This document shows positions 21,483 to 35,170 of a stretch of DNA of 60,617 bases, piece by piece. The DNA lies in assembly GCA_009869945.1 (NCBI GenBank), contig WIXG01000414.1:1-60617 (forward strand), in the 5' to 3' direction. The notes beneath the pieces are model-generated. The model saw only the letters and a list, made by a program, of their open reading frames with translations, was not told where the DNA came from and did not search any database. This stretch comes from Mesaphorura yosii. Its lineage: Eukaryota > Arthropoda > Collembola > Poduromorpha > Tullbergiidae. The first letter of the stretch is position 1. Each line of letters starts with the position of its first letter. The position numbers were made by a program, and so were the translations under genes.

Positions 21483-24400
21483 TGTGATGATGAACTGAGC
21501 AAACGCGCCGTCTCTTCTGGGCTTGATTGATACTGATTAATAGCTTGATTAATTCAATAAGCGATTATCACATTGCACAACTTGCTTGTTGCGCGTTGTC
21601 TGGCCAGACGAACAATGTACGGCAACAACCAAGCGTGAGACAGTTGCGACTGACTGTCACGATTGAATTCAGAGTTTGCGAGAATCAGTTTGTCAGGATG
21701 ACAGGAACAAACCAATTAACAGCGTGTTTATATGGTAGCTGTCTTGAAACTAACTGCAAACGCACCGTACTCCGAATGATGACTATTTGTCAAATGGCAT
21801 TTCGTAGCACGAACCAGCTTCAGAAAGTCGTTGCTTCAAGCTGAGGCCAAGACGACTCAGTCTTTCGCTGCACCAATGCTTTTTCTTATAATTTCTCGTG
21901 TCGTGTTTGTTGCACTTGAAACTACCATGAGCGGGTTCCTTGGTTAATGGTTTATAATTTGAAACTACAAAATGCAGCTCAGCACTTTTCGCAAAATGTG
22001 ATTACACGAATAAAAAAGTGCAAACGCTAAAACTGCTCCTAAAACACCGTGTAGCCTCACACAAGTTACATGCCGAGATTCAATCTATTTAGCTAGTCTT
22101 TCTGAAGATCTTGGACTCGAGTCTGGGTACAATTTGAGACGAGACCAGGAAATTAGCGTGCGTTGCTTCTTCCCAAGTGTGAATGCATATGTACGTTGAG
22201 TTGTGATAATTTGGCTGCTGCTGTGTTGGCCGCTTCTTGCCTTCTTGCTGCTCTTTCTTCTGCAGTGGAACTTTGCCAGGTCTTGGAGTAAACAATTCAT
22301 TGACTTGATTCCACAACACTCGCACATAAGCACCGAATCGGAGTCCTTATCAGAGCAATAATTCCAGAATTATAATGATATATTGGGTTTGATTGTGCTG
22401 TACTCCACAAAATTATGTCATTATGAAGGTATTGTTCTTCATTATCTGCAAAGTTCAAGTGTACGCAATATTGCTCTCAAGTGGATGCTGCTCTTGAGAA
22501 CTCCACAAATGACACCTCCAGCCTGTAGTTGATAAACACAGTAATTATATCAATTCAATATCAACTCCATGAGTAAATACACAACGGCTGATTTCCCTTG
22601 CACAAACACCGACACGATAATTAGGGTTAATAACATTCTGTATAATTTCTGAAGGTTGTCCAAGCAATGTAATGACAAATGACAATGCGTTGCAATAAAT
22701 AATTCGACACAAGGAACAACACTCGCGATTTCTCCATTGCCCGCAATGCGCGTCCGAAATTTCCGCACTTGCGACTCTCTCCAAATCCTCCAACTCCAGG
22801 TGAACAGTAAACTATACAATTTAGAATCACACGGAGAGACGCTGCTTTGATTAACGGAGCGATCGTTTACACTTACATACTAAATTTTTGACGGACGAGA
22901 CGCAAGAAAAGTCACTTCTCAAAGGAGCAAATTGTTATCTTCACAAAACTGAATGAAAACTACGGCACATTCGTGGAACATGTGCTCACCGACGCCGTGT
23001 ATCTTTTGCCCTTTGACGCAACGAGAGCAAGCAGACGATCTCTTTCGAACAATAACATCCAGATGAATGAAATGGTTTGAACATGAACTCCAAACTGAGC
23101 ATCTTCGGCACGACGAACATAAAAATTGTGTTTACGATGATCAAAAGCATACAGGATCTGCTGCGTTTTGGAGTCTGTTGTTGCTGGGTGCGTGGCTTCT
23201 GCTTAGGGAGATGCTGAATCTCGTCCTCTCTAACATACACATGGCATGTGTGAACGAATGTGGGCATGATCCAGTGAAACTATTCAACTACCGAGATTCA
23301 TATTCATTCCAGAAATGCGATGTGCGAGTACGAGAATAACAATTCACAGGAACACGAAACGGCATGGCTGGGCAAGCCGAGCTGAAACTATTTCCGTGAA
23401 TGACCACACTTTTAAATATAACTTAACTTTTTGACCTTTGTGAATCGTACTCCGTCTCGCTGGTTTCTGGAAGATCTTGTCGCACAATGAGGATGGCTTT
23501 AAATCTCAAGTTGTCACAAAAGACAGGAGTCACTCTGATGTACGACTCTCACCGCAAACTTTTATGCCGCTTACGGAACGGGAAACGCATCTTCATCCGT
23601 GGCTCGAGTCAGAAGCGACTGCACCAACTTGCGAATTGAGAATTTTAAATTGACGCAGGTACAGCAGGATTGAAAACATTTGTGCAAATACAAACAATAC
23701 CATGAAGCACGTATTTTTACTGACGGCACGGTTAAAAGAAGTATTACAATCAATTGTAAAATGCTGGCAAGACTGCCGAGTAAGCCGAGACCAGGTCAAT
23801 GCAGATACAGACTCTAGTTGAACGTGAAGCTGCGTTGCACTCAGCGAGAATAACAGGACTAAACCACTTCGACTCGGTTGCATTCCTCTATCTACCTGAC
23901 TGACTTCGTCTTCAGCAAACCAACAATGCAAGCAAGGTAGCAACAATGCGTGTGATCATTCTAGACTCTTTTCTTCCCTGCTGCACTCTTAAATCTTATG
24001 CGCAATTCAGTAAATAACTATACAGGTGGTGAGAATCCTTCGGGGCTTTAAAACAGGCTTCAATTCAGCTGGGTGCACTCTTACACTTTGTTTACATCTC
24101 TTCATTTTTGCTTGTTTTTAGTCAACCAAGTACGATGTCCCATTCAGTTGCAATCGTTGCAAACTGCCTGCGTTTGCTAAAAGTTGACAAATTCGGCAAG
24201 TCAAGTCAAATCAGAGATAAGGAACGCGACTGTGTTGTGTCTTGTCAGCATCCGCCGTGTTGGCTTCTTTATTTGTTAAACTTATAACGTGTGAAGCGGC
24301 TGTGTACTCAACATACGTACGCGCACAGTTGAATTAAGACTTTTGGGACTCGAAGGTTTCCCTTTTTAATTGATTATTGGTACCAGCATTAGCACTTGCA

Positions 24401-25619
24401 GCAGCACACGCAGCTTAGAGCTTACGTAACGAGCAGATCTCCTGTACCAAAATTCTTCAATATTTTAGAAACTAAGGGAAAGTTAACAAATTTAACATTG
24501 CTGCATCGCGACCAGTAGTTGCTTACAGCTGGCAAATTAATGCGCATTCGCTGAAAGCTATGCTAAAAACAAATTGTTGCATTGTTTTGAGAATTTAGTC
24601 AAGCTCAAGAACGTTTGTAGACATTGAAAACACAGGAAACATGCATGCGATTCTGATTTTCGAATCTTAAGCCGGAAAGTGCAGTGCGGGGAATAGAATT
24701 AGTGTGCCATGCTTGCGAGATCACGAACGAGGTAATGAGGAACCCTTTCAGGCCAGCCTTCATTTTCTATTTTGAGGAATGCGTATAGTTTAACATGAAT
24801 GAAGCGTAAGAAATTCACACATTTGACAATAGCAAGCGCATTGACAGTTCCATTCAAGACTCGCCTATCAGCTTCTCTTCCTGTACCGGCACCGAGTTCC
24901 TTACGATGTAATGAATAAACTCAACGAGTATTGAAGTACAAAAAATGGAATTGGTGGATTCGAATTTGGGTTTGAATTCGCATTTCGCCCATGTCGCCGC
25001 CATCGCATTAATGCTCGAATTAGTCTAAGCCTAAATGCATGCAATCCTATTCATAGCGGTACAGACAGGAAGACATCTGAGAATACGATGGGATTTCTTT
25101 AAAAGTAGATTCTAACCTATTTACTCATTTTAAGACGCTACGCTGTGCGCGAGCCTGTGTTCTGGGTTCTGGCAGGGGAAAATGAACCAGAAGTCGAAAA
25201 GTATATTTTAAGCATTGCTTAACACGGCCTATTTTTAGAAAGTGTGAGATTGTCTACACTCAAAGCCTCACCAGAAAAAAAAACACAGAAGTATGTTCAC
25301 AAATCTGTGCAGCGCTCGGGATTTGTCTTGTCGAGTGTCTTGAAGCAGGAGAAACAGTTTTAGCTGCTGCAGCAGCAGCTAAGAATAAGAAACGTTTCTG
25401 TGGCTTATATTTGGCAATAATGTAGTCGTACCGCTGCCTGTTACGTTTTAATCTAATTCACACGGTGTGGATTGTTGCAAAATTATATTTGATATTTAGA
25501 GTACTTTTCCTAATCCCGCTTGTGGCTCGTTGCTGATGCTACTGCCTTTGTGCAACCTGAAATACGCTTCCATTTGAGGAGATTTTCACGCCTCAGCCGA
25601 TTGAAGTAGAACAGACGCA
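21483..25619. other. Intergenic, ZIP13 promoter to F-box gene promoter
   Basis: Four kilobases between the divergent starts of ZIP13 (left) and the F-box gene (right). No open frame here reads like protein and no repeat family is evident. A CAG-rich spot (GCTGCTGCAGCAGCAGCTAA) is near 25363. It presumably contains the upstream control regions of both genes. Confidence 0.5.
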
Positions 25620-28185
25620 ATGGATTTGCCCGCCGATGTAAGCACGCAGGGGCTTAATCGAATTGAATTAGCATATAAACGAGTGCCCGAAATACTCACA
25701 CTCGTGTATCGAAAAAGTACTGAATGAAATTGAATCTTTGCTCTAACTGATACTAATGCTATTTCTTTTCTCCTGGGTTAATAAAGGTTTGGGGACAATT
25801 AGCACATGTTCACGAGTCATCGAAATTTGCAAGCGACGACGAAGGCAAAGCTCGCTTTCGAACGGTACGGAATTGATTTGCAGACTAAATTTCTACGTTA
25901 CAAGATTAATGCCATACTGAATTGTGAATTCAATTTTACTACGTTCAGACAATTGACAAGCTTCCGGACAAGGTATTGCTGCAAATCTTTGGCTACTTAC
26001 CGCACCGTGAGTTGTGTCGCAAGGCCCGCGTCTGCAAAAAATGGAGGACAATTGCATATGATACACGGCTGTGGCAGCAGGTCTCGTTGCGTCCTGAGAT
26101 ATCGGGACTGCATGTGACTTCGATGGATCATCTCCTATCCCTTATCAAGTGAGTGTACTCGCAAACATAACACGAAGTCAATGCCGCTATATTCAACTCA
26201 TTGGCTAACACTTCCGCGGGAGATTTCACAGTAGTTAATTTTTACTCGACTTCACCCTTCTCTGATTTCGAATGTGAACGTGGCCAAGATCACATCCGCA
26301 CTTGCCTCCGTCAAGCTCTTTGATTCCGTTTATAATACGAGAGTCCTAAACAGAATAGTGTCATTAGACGTATGATTTATGGACTCAGTGGCCAAAGCGT
26401 CTGTAACTCCGATAACAGAAGCATAATTTCATTTCAGTGGGAGATTCGGCCAGTCGCTTCGCTACCTTGAACTTCCCATGGAACTGATCACACACACGGT
26501 TCTCCACGAGCTGGCCAGCAAGTGTCCGAACCTCACGCACATTCTCCTTGATTTCTCAACTGCTATGCAACTTCATGACTTCAATGACATGCAGGCGTTC
26601 CCTACCAAACTGAAAAACATGTGCATTTGTCTCTCCGAAGTCATTTTCATGGAAGGATTTATGCGAAAAATCTACAATTTCATAAATGGGGTTGAGGTAC
26701 TCCACTTGATCGGTGAGTTGAAACTTCAGTGTTAAATTTATAATTTTATAAAAGCAAAATACAGTGTAAACAAACAGATGATGATGAGTCGTCTCAAAAA
26801 TCACGGCGTTTAATATCCCTATCAATGATACAAGTTCATTAAGGTCGATTTGCCTGAAACAGGGACCTACGAAAAAGTTGAAGAGGAGGAAGAAGAAATT
26901 TACGAAGTCATCAACATTCACAAGTTGAAAGCTGCTACACCAAATTTGCGGGTTGTAAATTTGTACGGAATCAACTTTGTTGACGACAGCCACATTGAAG
27001 CGTTCAGCTCAAATACTATCCAAGTAAGTAAAATCCAAGAGTCTTCTTTCCATTGTTTACGAGAATTGTACCAAATGCACAAATGCGTCTGAATCATAGC
27101 TGGAATGTCTTGCCGTCAACTACTGCGCAAAAGTCACAGGGTCATCGCTCAAGCTCCTGTTTACGAGATGTCGTAAACTGAAATGTTTGCTGATGAATCA
27201 GACAAGTTAGTTGCATTTTTCTGTCTAAACGTTTATCATGAATTAAATGGGATGGTGTACATTGGGCAGGCTTAATCAGTGAACATGTGTCGAGCGTTGA
27301 GTGGGAGAAGACTCAACTGCAGGAGCTGGACATCACGGCCACAGATTTATCTACCGAATGTCTCACAGATTTGCTTACACGGCTCACCAACCTCCGCTGG
27401 CTCTCTATTGGACAGCAAGATGGATTAAATGATTCGGTTCGAGCAAGACAGAAATATTGTTCTCGTCGAAGTCTTTGGTCTAAACGGTGCGCTATGTGTA
27501 TTTTTGCAGGTTCTTCGGGCATTCAGTGAGAGAGGAAATCCGCGCAATCTTATAGCATTGGATTTGGACAGCTCTGACAACTTATCTGAAGATGCGATTT
27601 ACAAATTCATCTGTAAATACGGCCCACAATTTCGTGGGCTTGGTCTCTCTGGGATGCCTCACATCACCGACCAGCTGTGGGCTTCGGTTCTGCCGTTGCT
27701 CAAGAACGCAAGGTTTCTAGACCTTCGAGATAAGTTTCTGGACCTTGGTGGTCACCTTACTGCTTTCTCTTTAGAATCCTAGTCATGGGCACCGCAGACA
27801 GGATGTCGACAAAGATCCATGTTGACCAACTGGTGGATGCAATTGCCAGCAACTGCTCGCAATGTCTGGAGCGACTTGAGCTTCGCTGGGACCCTGAAAC
27901 TTTGAGGTTTTCGGACAAAGGCCAGAAAGCAATTGACACCATTCGTGTTCGCTGTCTCAAGCTAAAATGTTTGGTGCTCACGTAAGTCCAATTGAAAATC
28001 TCATTGCAATCTACAACTCCTCTAATTGGATTTCCATGCACTGGAACAGTGATGGCAGGTACTACGAAATCGTGAAAGCTAATTTCGAGCGAGCTGACAG
28101 GACAACCGTGGTCAGAACGACGACAAATTGCCGCGTCACAAACTCCTACCTTCTCTCATTTTACAAGGAGCTACTCTTCAACTAG
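25620..28185 (+). CDS. F-box and leucine-rich-repeat protein (SCF substrate adaptor)
   Basis: Nine exons (25620-25637, 25949-26148, 26438-26712, 26863-27023, 27100-27205, 27270-27436, 27510-27712, 27775-27981, 28050-28185) total 1473 bases (490 residues). Exon 1 codes only MDLPAD. Residues about 7-55 are an F-box: DKLPDKVLLQIFGYLPHREL, CRKARVCKKWRTIAYDTRLW. About 14 irregular leucine-rich repeats follow, e.g. LRYLELP, PNLTHILLDFS, PNLRVVNLYGINFVDDSHIE, LECLAVNYCAKVTGSSLKLL, LQELDITATDLS, LIALDLDSSDNLSEDAIYKF. This is the Skp2-like/FBXL layout: the F-box binds SKP1 in a cullin-1 ligase and the repeats hold the substrate. A Glu run (EEEEEE) sits in the middle. The basic C-terminus (RADRTTVVRTTTNCRV) is unusual, and I cannot assign a specific FBXL orthologue. 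An AATAAA is at 28347-28352. Confidence 0.85.
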
Positions 28186-29813
28186 AAGATATTGAAAATG
28201 CAGCCGAGTAGCAGCTTTAATTGGTACTTCAATGTTAAACCTTCTACCGAATTGCACTTGTCCGTGGGTTGAAGCTGTTCGATGTACTGGCTGAGCATGC
28301 GTCTGTTGGTTCATGGAATCCTGGTAATCTAATTAGTAGAGCTTTGAATAAAGATGGAAAATCGATATGAAATCGAAATAAAGGAATCCTCAGGAGTAAT
28401 CAAGCCGTGGAGATTTGATTGAAAAGCCTCATCATATCACGGCTGTGTGGAAAATTTCAATCACTTGCAAATGTGGAGGCGAGAAAGGTTCGGATTACCT
28501 TCACTGCGCTGCTGGAGAGAAAGTCTTTGTACCAACAAGCAAGAGCTGACACCTTTTGAGACGCGCATCTACGATATGCTACGTGCATAGGCATAGAAAT
28601 TTGCTTATAAATAAAATTCGCAATATTACCAACTTAATCCCACACGAGCCGACTGAGTCTGCCTGAACTGTGAGCTCCTTCATGCTCTGTGCTCTTGGCT
28701 GTGTTCGGTTCACGTTATGTTGAGAAACTCAGTTCTCGTGAACCTATTCTTGTAGGCCGTTTAACGCAGATTTTGGGCAATGCTCTGTACGTCTTCATGT
28801 TTGCTCTCGCTGCATTATTCTTGGTCTCTGATCCGAATCCAAAACAGGTACAAGTTTACTACTTAATATGTTAACATATGATATGAATATTCAAATACTG
28901 CAATTACCATACACATTATACAACGAATCCCCGACCGAGGAAAGTGAACAAGTGAGAGTGAGATTACAGGTTCAATTAACGTGAAGTCAACAATGTCATT
29001 TGATTGGTTTGTGCACGGCTCTGTTGATTAATCAGTCATCAGTGATTTCCACCAGTCAGTCAATTGTCTTGGTTCTTCAGTCATCAGTTATTTCAGTGTA
29101 AACCATCAAAAGAAGGCAAGCCACATAAACATTGGAAGAAATGCCCATTACTGGCAACAGTCATAACTGGCTTACAAACCAATTAGGCGTAATTGACTGC
29201 AATATCTCATTACTTTAATCTTCGCAAGTCACGAACAGGGCGTCAAGAGCGAGAGATTTGTTACCAATTTTGATGTTCTAGAAGCATTTAATTACCAGTA
29301 TTGAAACCAAAGAACTGAACATTTGGGTCATGAATCTCCTTCGTGGATTTTCCAAATGGCCCAACGCTTCCACGCCGTAAATTGACACAGCATTTTTGAC
29401 CGGTGCAAGTGATCTCGAAGGAAATATCTTCAAAATAATTGAAGTGTCAATAATTCTCTTGCCTTCCTCATCGAAACAAATCTCAACATTTTTCATATCA
29501 GAGCTGTGCAATTCCAAGATCTCTGCAGAATGTGACCGCAATACGAAACCGGATAAGAGAAAACTTGGGTGAGTGAACTTGAAGCGGTGAACATATTCAA
29601 CCTTGCTTAATTCATAACTAAAATGGTTTTATTTATTAGGTGTTATCACTCTCGTCATGACTCCACTCTGTTTTCGACGTGAACCTACCTCACAAAGTTC
29701 GATCTGGTCAATGCAATGGCAATGGCAATAACCTGTTAGTCTCACTATCGCAAGTGTGTTTACATACGGGTGATAAGACTAGATAAGTGTGTCAAGTAGG
29801 TTCTTTGGGAATT
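28186..29813. other. Interval between F-box gene and attractin
   Basis: Contains the F-box 3' UTR on the left and the attractin promoter and 5' UTR on the right. In the middle is a short hydrophobic open stretch (see the separate entry) and an imperfect 17-base direct repeat (29033-29049 and 29078-29094, one mismatch). Confidence 0.5.
28672..28847 (+). other. Orphan membrane-segment-like exon
   Basis: A frame that opens after a TGA and ends at a good donor (AAACAG|GTACAA). It reads like part of a polytopic membrane protein: a basic/hydrophilic stretch with LSSREPILVGRLTQILGNA, then a transmembrane-like LYVFMFALAALFLV, then SDPNPKQ. I see no ATG, only a weak acceptor and no partner exons. It may be one exon of a gene with long introns, a relic, or chance. 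Confidence 0.25.
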
Positions 29814-32800
29814 ATGTTAAATCCCAAAACCAGGAACTATTTGATACGACGTGAGGAGGCTCTGTGTTATTTGTTCAAATGTAAATACAGACGAAAATTG
29901 ATCAACTACTACAATTATTTAATTTTCGCAATCTGCTTTAGTTATTATTTTATTTGGGATGTTTGTTCGAGTCAAGAAATTGTTAATTCTCAAAGCAGTA
30001 AAAATGTGACTAGTATTAGCGCAATTACTGTAAGTGTTAGTGGTAGTAACTGCGAAGCCAACAGTCAACCTGCGTTGTCGATATGTTCCAACCATGGTGA
30101 ATGTGTTAACAACACATGCCGTTGTCATCATGGGTGGACCGGATCCAATTGCCAATTTTGTAGTGGGAAGATAAGGCTAAATGCCGAAAGTGGTTGGATA
30201 TCAGATGGAAGCGGAAATTACACTAGTAATATGAAGTAAGTGAAATTTCTTCTTGTCTTTCTAGCTCGTAAGTCTCAATAATTTACGTCATTTTTGGTTC
30301 CCAGATGTACATGGCTTGTGGAGTCATTCAGTGACAAATTGGGAACTGGTACTTCTCAGCCAGTTCCAATTATTCTTCGTTTAGAAGAGTTTGCAACTGA
30401 ATGCGGATGGGATCACTTGTACATATTTGATGGAGATAGTGTTCACGCACCATTACTGAGTGTATTCAGGTAATTAGTTTGATACTCTTGATTTGAGGTT
30501 GGCATGAATAATGAATGCTGTGTTTCATTTTACAGTGGACTTCTAGTTCAGAAGAACTACAAGGTCCTTCGCCTGCCTGAGGTTGTAGCCAAGTCTGGTT
30601 ATGCCCTGATTCATTTTTACACCGACGTAGCTTACAATTTGACTGGCTTTAATATAACCTATAGGTAAGAGAGAAGAGTGATCCTTAGATAGTAGTTTTT
30701 TATACTGGACAAATGTTTTACACTGTAGTAATAATTATTGCTGTTTCAGAACTAATTCTTGTCCGAGTTTGGACTCCCAGTTGGTTTGCTCCGGCAATGG
30801 GGTATGTATTAACGAAAAATGTACCTGCAACGGAAAATGGATGGGGGATGCATGCGAGATTGAAAAATGTCCAAACAATTGCACTCCTCCGAACGGTGTC
30901 TGCGATATGGAATCACACAAGTGTCAGTGCTTTAACGATTTCAAGGGTAAGGTCTTAACTTTTTCATATCATATTGGATTTTATTTGATAATCTGATATC
31001 TCCCTTTAGGAAATGACTGTAGCCAACGGACTGACTCAGAAAATGGCTACTGGGAAGTTTTAACCCCAAAATTTGCACCACCTAAAGGGTCGGCTAGTCA
31101 TACATCGATCGTTTATAACAATTCGCTCTGGATTGTTGGTGGAACTAGTTTCAACCACGATTCACACAGGGCGCCATTTTACAGATATGACCTCGAAGGT
31201 ACACATTTCACATTTTATAAATGACGATCGGTGAATCTTAGTAGGCATCAATACCTAAACTATCGAACTGTGCTTAATAATTGCTATTTTTATAGAGAAC
31301 TTATGGGAGCCAATACACGTGAAAGGAGTTGCATTGCCAAATGTGTACGGCCACTCCAGTGTTCTTTACGAGGTACGTTTTTAAATTGACAATTCGATGT
31401 GAGTCGAGTTTGATTCAAGAGTGACATTTTCTAATTAGAACAAAATGTACGTGTACGGTGGAGTTCATGAGGGCAAGTTTGGCACAAGCTATGTATCAGG
31501 AGAAGTTTGGGCCTTTGATTTCAATTCGAGAGCTTGGTCTAAAATTAGTGTTCACAATGTTGAGTGTAGAAGATCTATGTGTGGTAAGGGCATTTTGAAG
31601 CACGGGCTGTATTTGCCTGCATGAAGTTCTTAATGATTTTAATTATTTTCCCACGATGAACAGGTCCGTTGGATTTAACTGGTCATGCTGCAGTTGTGAT
31701 TAATGATAAAGGACAAAAAAGTCGACATAGTAAAATGGTCGTGATATTTGGGCATTCTCCACACTACGGCTATGTAAACGCGGTGCAGGAGTTTCATTTC
31801 GGTTAGTGCATTTTACATAATAGTTTTTGTTGTTTCAAGAAATCTAACCGAATTCACATTATATAAGCCGACGGTAATTTACTTCTCAGGGAGCCAAGTC
31901 TGGAACGTTGTGAAGGCAAAGGGATTTCCAGTCACTGGAACTCATGGCCATTCGGCTTCCTGGGATCCGACAACACATAAGATTTATGTGTTCGGCGGTT
32001 ACCGATCCACTTCAGAAACTGCACTGTCCAACACGTTGTACTCCTTCGAGCCAGCTAGTCGCACTTGGTAAGTTGGAAGCTTATGGAACTCTGGTGTCTT
32101 TCATATCCAGACCAGGCCGATGTGTTGATGCATACAATTTTCCTGTTCCAGGTTTCTATTGGAGGCGAGTTCAGAAGGGAGATTTCTGCACAGTGGATTA
32201 GTTTACACCAACCAACTGTTCGTATTTGGTGGAAACTCGCACAATGACACTGCGTACAGTGTGGGAACCAAGTGCTTTACAAGTGAAGTTCTAGTCTATG
32301 ATATTGCGTGTGATCGATGGTCCAGCATGGATCCACCAAGCATTCCGACAGACTTATCACGTTACGGACACTCGTCAGTTCTTTACAAAAACGCCATATA
32401 TATTCATGGTGGATTTAATGGAGTCATGATGAACGACATCGTGAAGTATTCGCCCGTGATTTGTGACTCGCTGAACTCCGCAACTTGTCTTGAACGAATT
32501 GGCCTTGGAATGAAGTGTGAATGGAACGAGACTACGAGCAAGTGTATACAATCGGGCTCAGCTGAACGAGAATTCTGCGTGCAGTCTTCCTCGAAACTTG
32601 GCGCTTCCGTTTGTGAAACATTGAAAAGTTGCTCTGCTTGTCTTCAGAATAACCTTGAATGTGTGTGGTGCGGAGGACAGTGTCACTACTCTAAATGTAA
32701 AGATCTGCGTCACAAGGTAAGTCTCGTAAACATTCGTGATGAGTTTAACACAGTAACATCGTGAAATTGAAGTTTATATATTTTTTGAACCAGGCCATCG

Positions 32801-35170
32801 CTTCCATTGAACAATGTAGTGGGGAGGAGGTGATTTGTGGACCGTTCCTCAACAATTGTTTGCTGTGTTCTGTGGAAACAAATTGCGTGTGGACGAAAGA
32901 AGCCAAATGCTCGAAGGATCTTTCGCTTTTGAGTAAGCTCTAGAATATTTTCCCCTCTTATCATTCCTCCAAAACGGCTTGTTTCTTGCATATGTAGGAA
33001 ACGACACTGAATCTCATGTTGAACCGGAGTCAGTGATTTGTGAACGAAGTTGTTCCGATCACACAAGTTGTTTCAATTGCACATTTGGCAGTAACTGCAT
33101 TTGGTGCAACAACCTTAACCAGTGCGTAGACAGAAATGCGTACGTTGTCTCCTTCCCGTTTGGGCAATGCATGTCATGGTCTCAACATCCAAACTTCTGC
33201 CATTCCAAGGAGACCAAATCCAGCAACTACACTTCGCGTAAGATTGCACTGCTCAGTAGCTGCAATTTTTACTGAAGATAATTGCGTAATTTTGTTTAGA
33301 ATGCACTGATATTACCTCGTGTGATACTTGCTTATCCTCGCCGTTTTGTGGATGGTGTGACTTGGGCAGCGGTACCGGCTTGGGTATGTGCATGGACGGA
33401 TCAGACTCTGGGCCCCTCACCGTCAACCGAACCGGCAGTTTTGTAAACAAGAAGGCCTGCGAACCTGCAAACTGGAATTTCACAAATTGTCCAGGTAATT
33501 TTTTTAAATGGAATTTCATTCTTCGTGTCGTGTCAAGCTGAATGATGATTTCCACTGTAGCGTGCCAGTGCAACGGCCACTCCAAATGTGATGAATCAAA
33601 TAAATGCATTAAGTGTGAAGACTTTACTACTGGAGATCATTGCGAAATATGCATTGCTGGGTATCACGGAGATGCGACGAATGGCGGTCGTTGTAAACGT
33701 AAGAATCGAGTCGATCAAATTCCTAAGCCGTCATTGATGAATGACATTGACATTAGATAATTATATCTTTTCAGCTTGCGAATGCAATGGTCAGGCGAAA
33801 CAATGTGATCACGAAAGAGGAAGATGTTTCTGCACAACGAAAGGCATTGCGGGTGATCAGTGTGAACGATGTGATACCCAAAACAAGTACACCGGTGACC
33901 CAACGAAACCTGGAGGCTCATGCTTCTGTAAGCTTCTTCCCGTTAGGATATGCCATTATTTAAAAATTATAATATTCAATAATATTCAATACTATTTTTT
34001 TAACTTCCAGATGATCTGCAAATAGACTATCAGTTCACATTCAACCTATCGAAAAGAGAAGACCGAAATTATACTCAAATCAATTTTAGAAACATTCCGT
34101 CAAAGTCCGAAATTGACACTGATTTCCAAATCACTTGCTCAATATTGGCTAAGATGAATATTAGCGTGAGAAGCGGTACGTACATGCTCTAACAGTACAA
34201 TACAGTGAACATTTCCTCTTCTAATCGCTGTACGATTGGTTAACAGGCGATTTGCCGGAAAAGTTTTTGCTTGCCAGCCACAACTGCACCACTTTTAAGA
34301 CTCGATTTCAAAAGACAGAGTACAACTTTGGGAGTATGGATAATACAACGTTCTACGTGTATGTATACGATTTCCACCCTCCTCTTTGGATCCAGATTTC
34401 GTTCTCGCAATCGCCAAAGTTGGATCTCCTGCACTTTTTTATCACATTTTCAACGTGAGTTTAATGAACTTTCACTCCGCTTAACACTGCCCCAGAACTC
34501 GTTTGACGTGTGATCGTTTTAGGTGCTTTTTACTTCTGCTGGTTGTCGCTGCTTTTCTCTGGAAGATTAAACAAAAGTACGACATGTACCGAAGGCGACA
34601 GGTGCGTCCATATCTTTTGGCTAAACATTGCCTAATCTAACTGCCAACTTTTATTACTGCAGCGCCTCTTTGTTGAGATGGAACAAATGGCGTCGAGACC
34701 CTTTGCACAAGTTTATATTGAAGTCGGGAAACCATTTTCTCAACCAAATTTTTCTTCGCTTCGAAAACGCAGAAAGGTGATTCACAAGTTCGTGTCCGTT
34801 AATTGTTATATTGCAATTTTTACTCACACAAGCATACATGACATCGCAGGAATGGCCAGGTCCAATTGCGCTGGAGCCTTGTCAAGGAAATCGAGGAGCT
34901 GTTCTCAGTTGCCTGGTTTCATTACCGACTGGTGGACAGAATTACGCACCACCTGGTCAAACAGGTTTGTATAATTGGAATGAATTCTTGAGTTGAAATC
35001 ATGCAAGTATTCACACCTGTGCTTACTTTGTAGCAATCTGTGTTGCGTCTGCTCTGGTTGCCCTGGGTAATCCGAGAAAAGTTAGTTTTGATCCAATTTC
35101 TAAGACTGAGGGTAAGAACAGCAAGCTCAGGAAGTCAATCCCATCGCACAGCCTGAGTACGTGCATCTGA
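29814..35170 (+). CDS. Atrn: Attractin (ATRN/ATRNL1 family; fly 'distracted'), 21 exons
   Basis: Twenty-one exons from 29814 to 35170 sum to 3888 bases (1295 residues), every junction GT-AG. In order: an N-terminal hydrophobic signal or anchor (about 40-60), an EGF-like module ([19 protein letters not shown]), a CUB domain (about 120-240), two EGF-like modules, kelch repeats forming a propeller ([40 protein letters not shown]), several PSI modules ([27 protein letters not shown]), and laminin-type EGF modules ([21 protein letters not shown]). These are followed by one transmembrane helix (about 1147-1165) and a roughly 130-residue tail. The tail has the family signature [11 protein letters not shown], the IALEPC and PPGQ segments, and the terminal TCI. 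Attractins are cell-surface proteins; the tail links to melanocortin signalling and MGRN1-type ubiquitin ligases in mammals. The ATG follows in-frame upstream sequence without a stop, so a slightly longer start is possible. Confidence 0.95.

Noticed and set aside
26556..26993. 145-codon minus-strand frame
   Set aside because: Shadow of two F-box/LRR exons and the intron between them.
29033..29094. Pair of 17-base near-identical repeats (CAGTCATCAG...)
   Set aside because: Only two copies with one mismatch; no array and no spacer regularity, so not a CRISPR or satellite.
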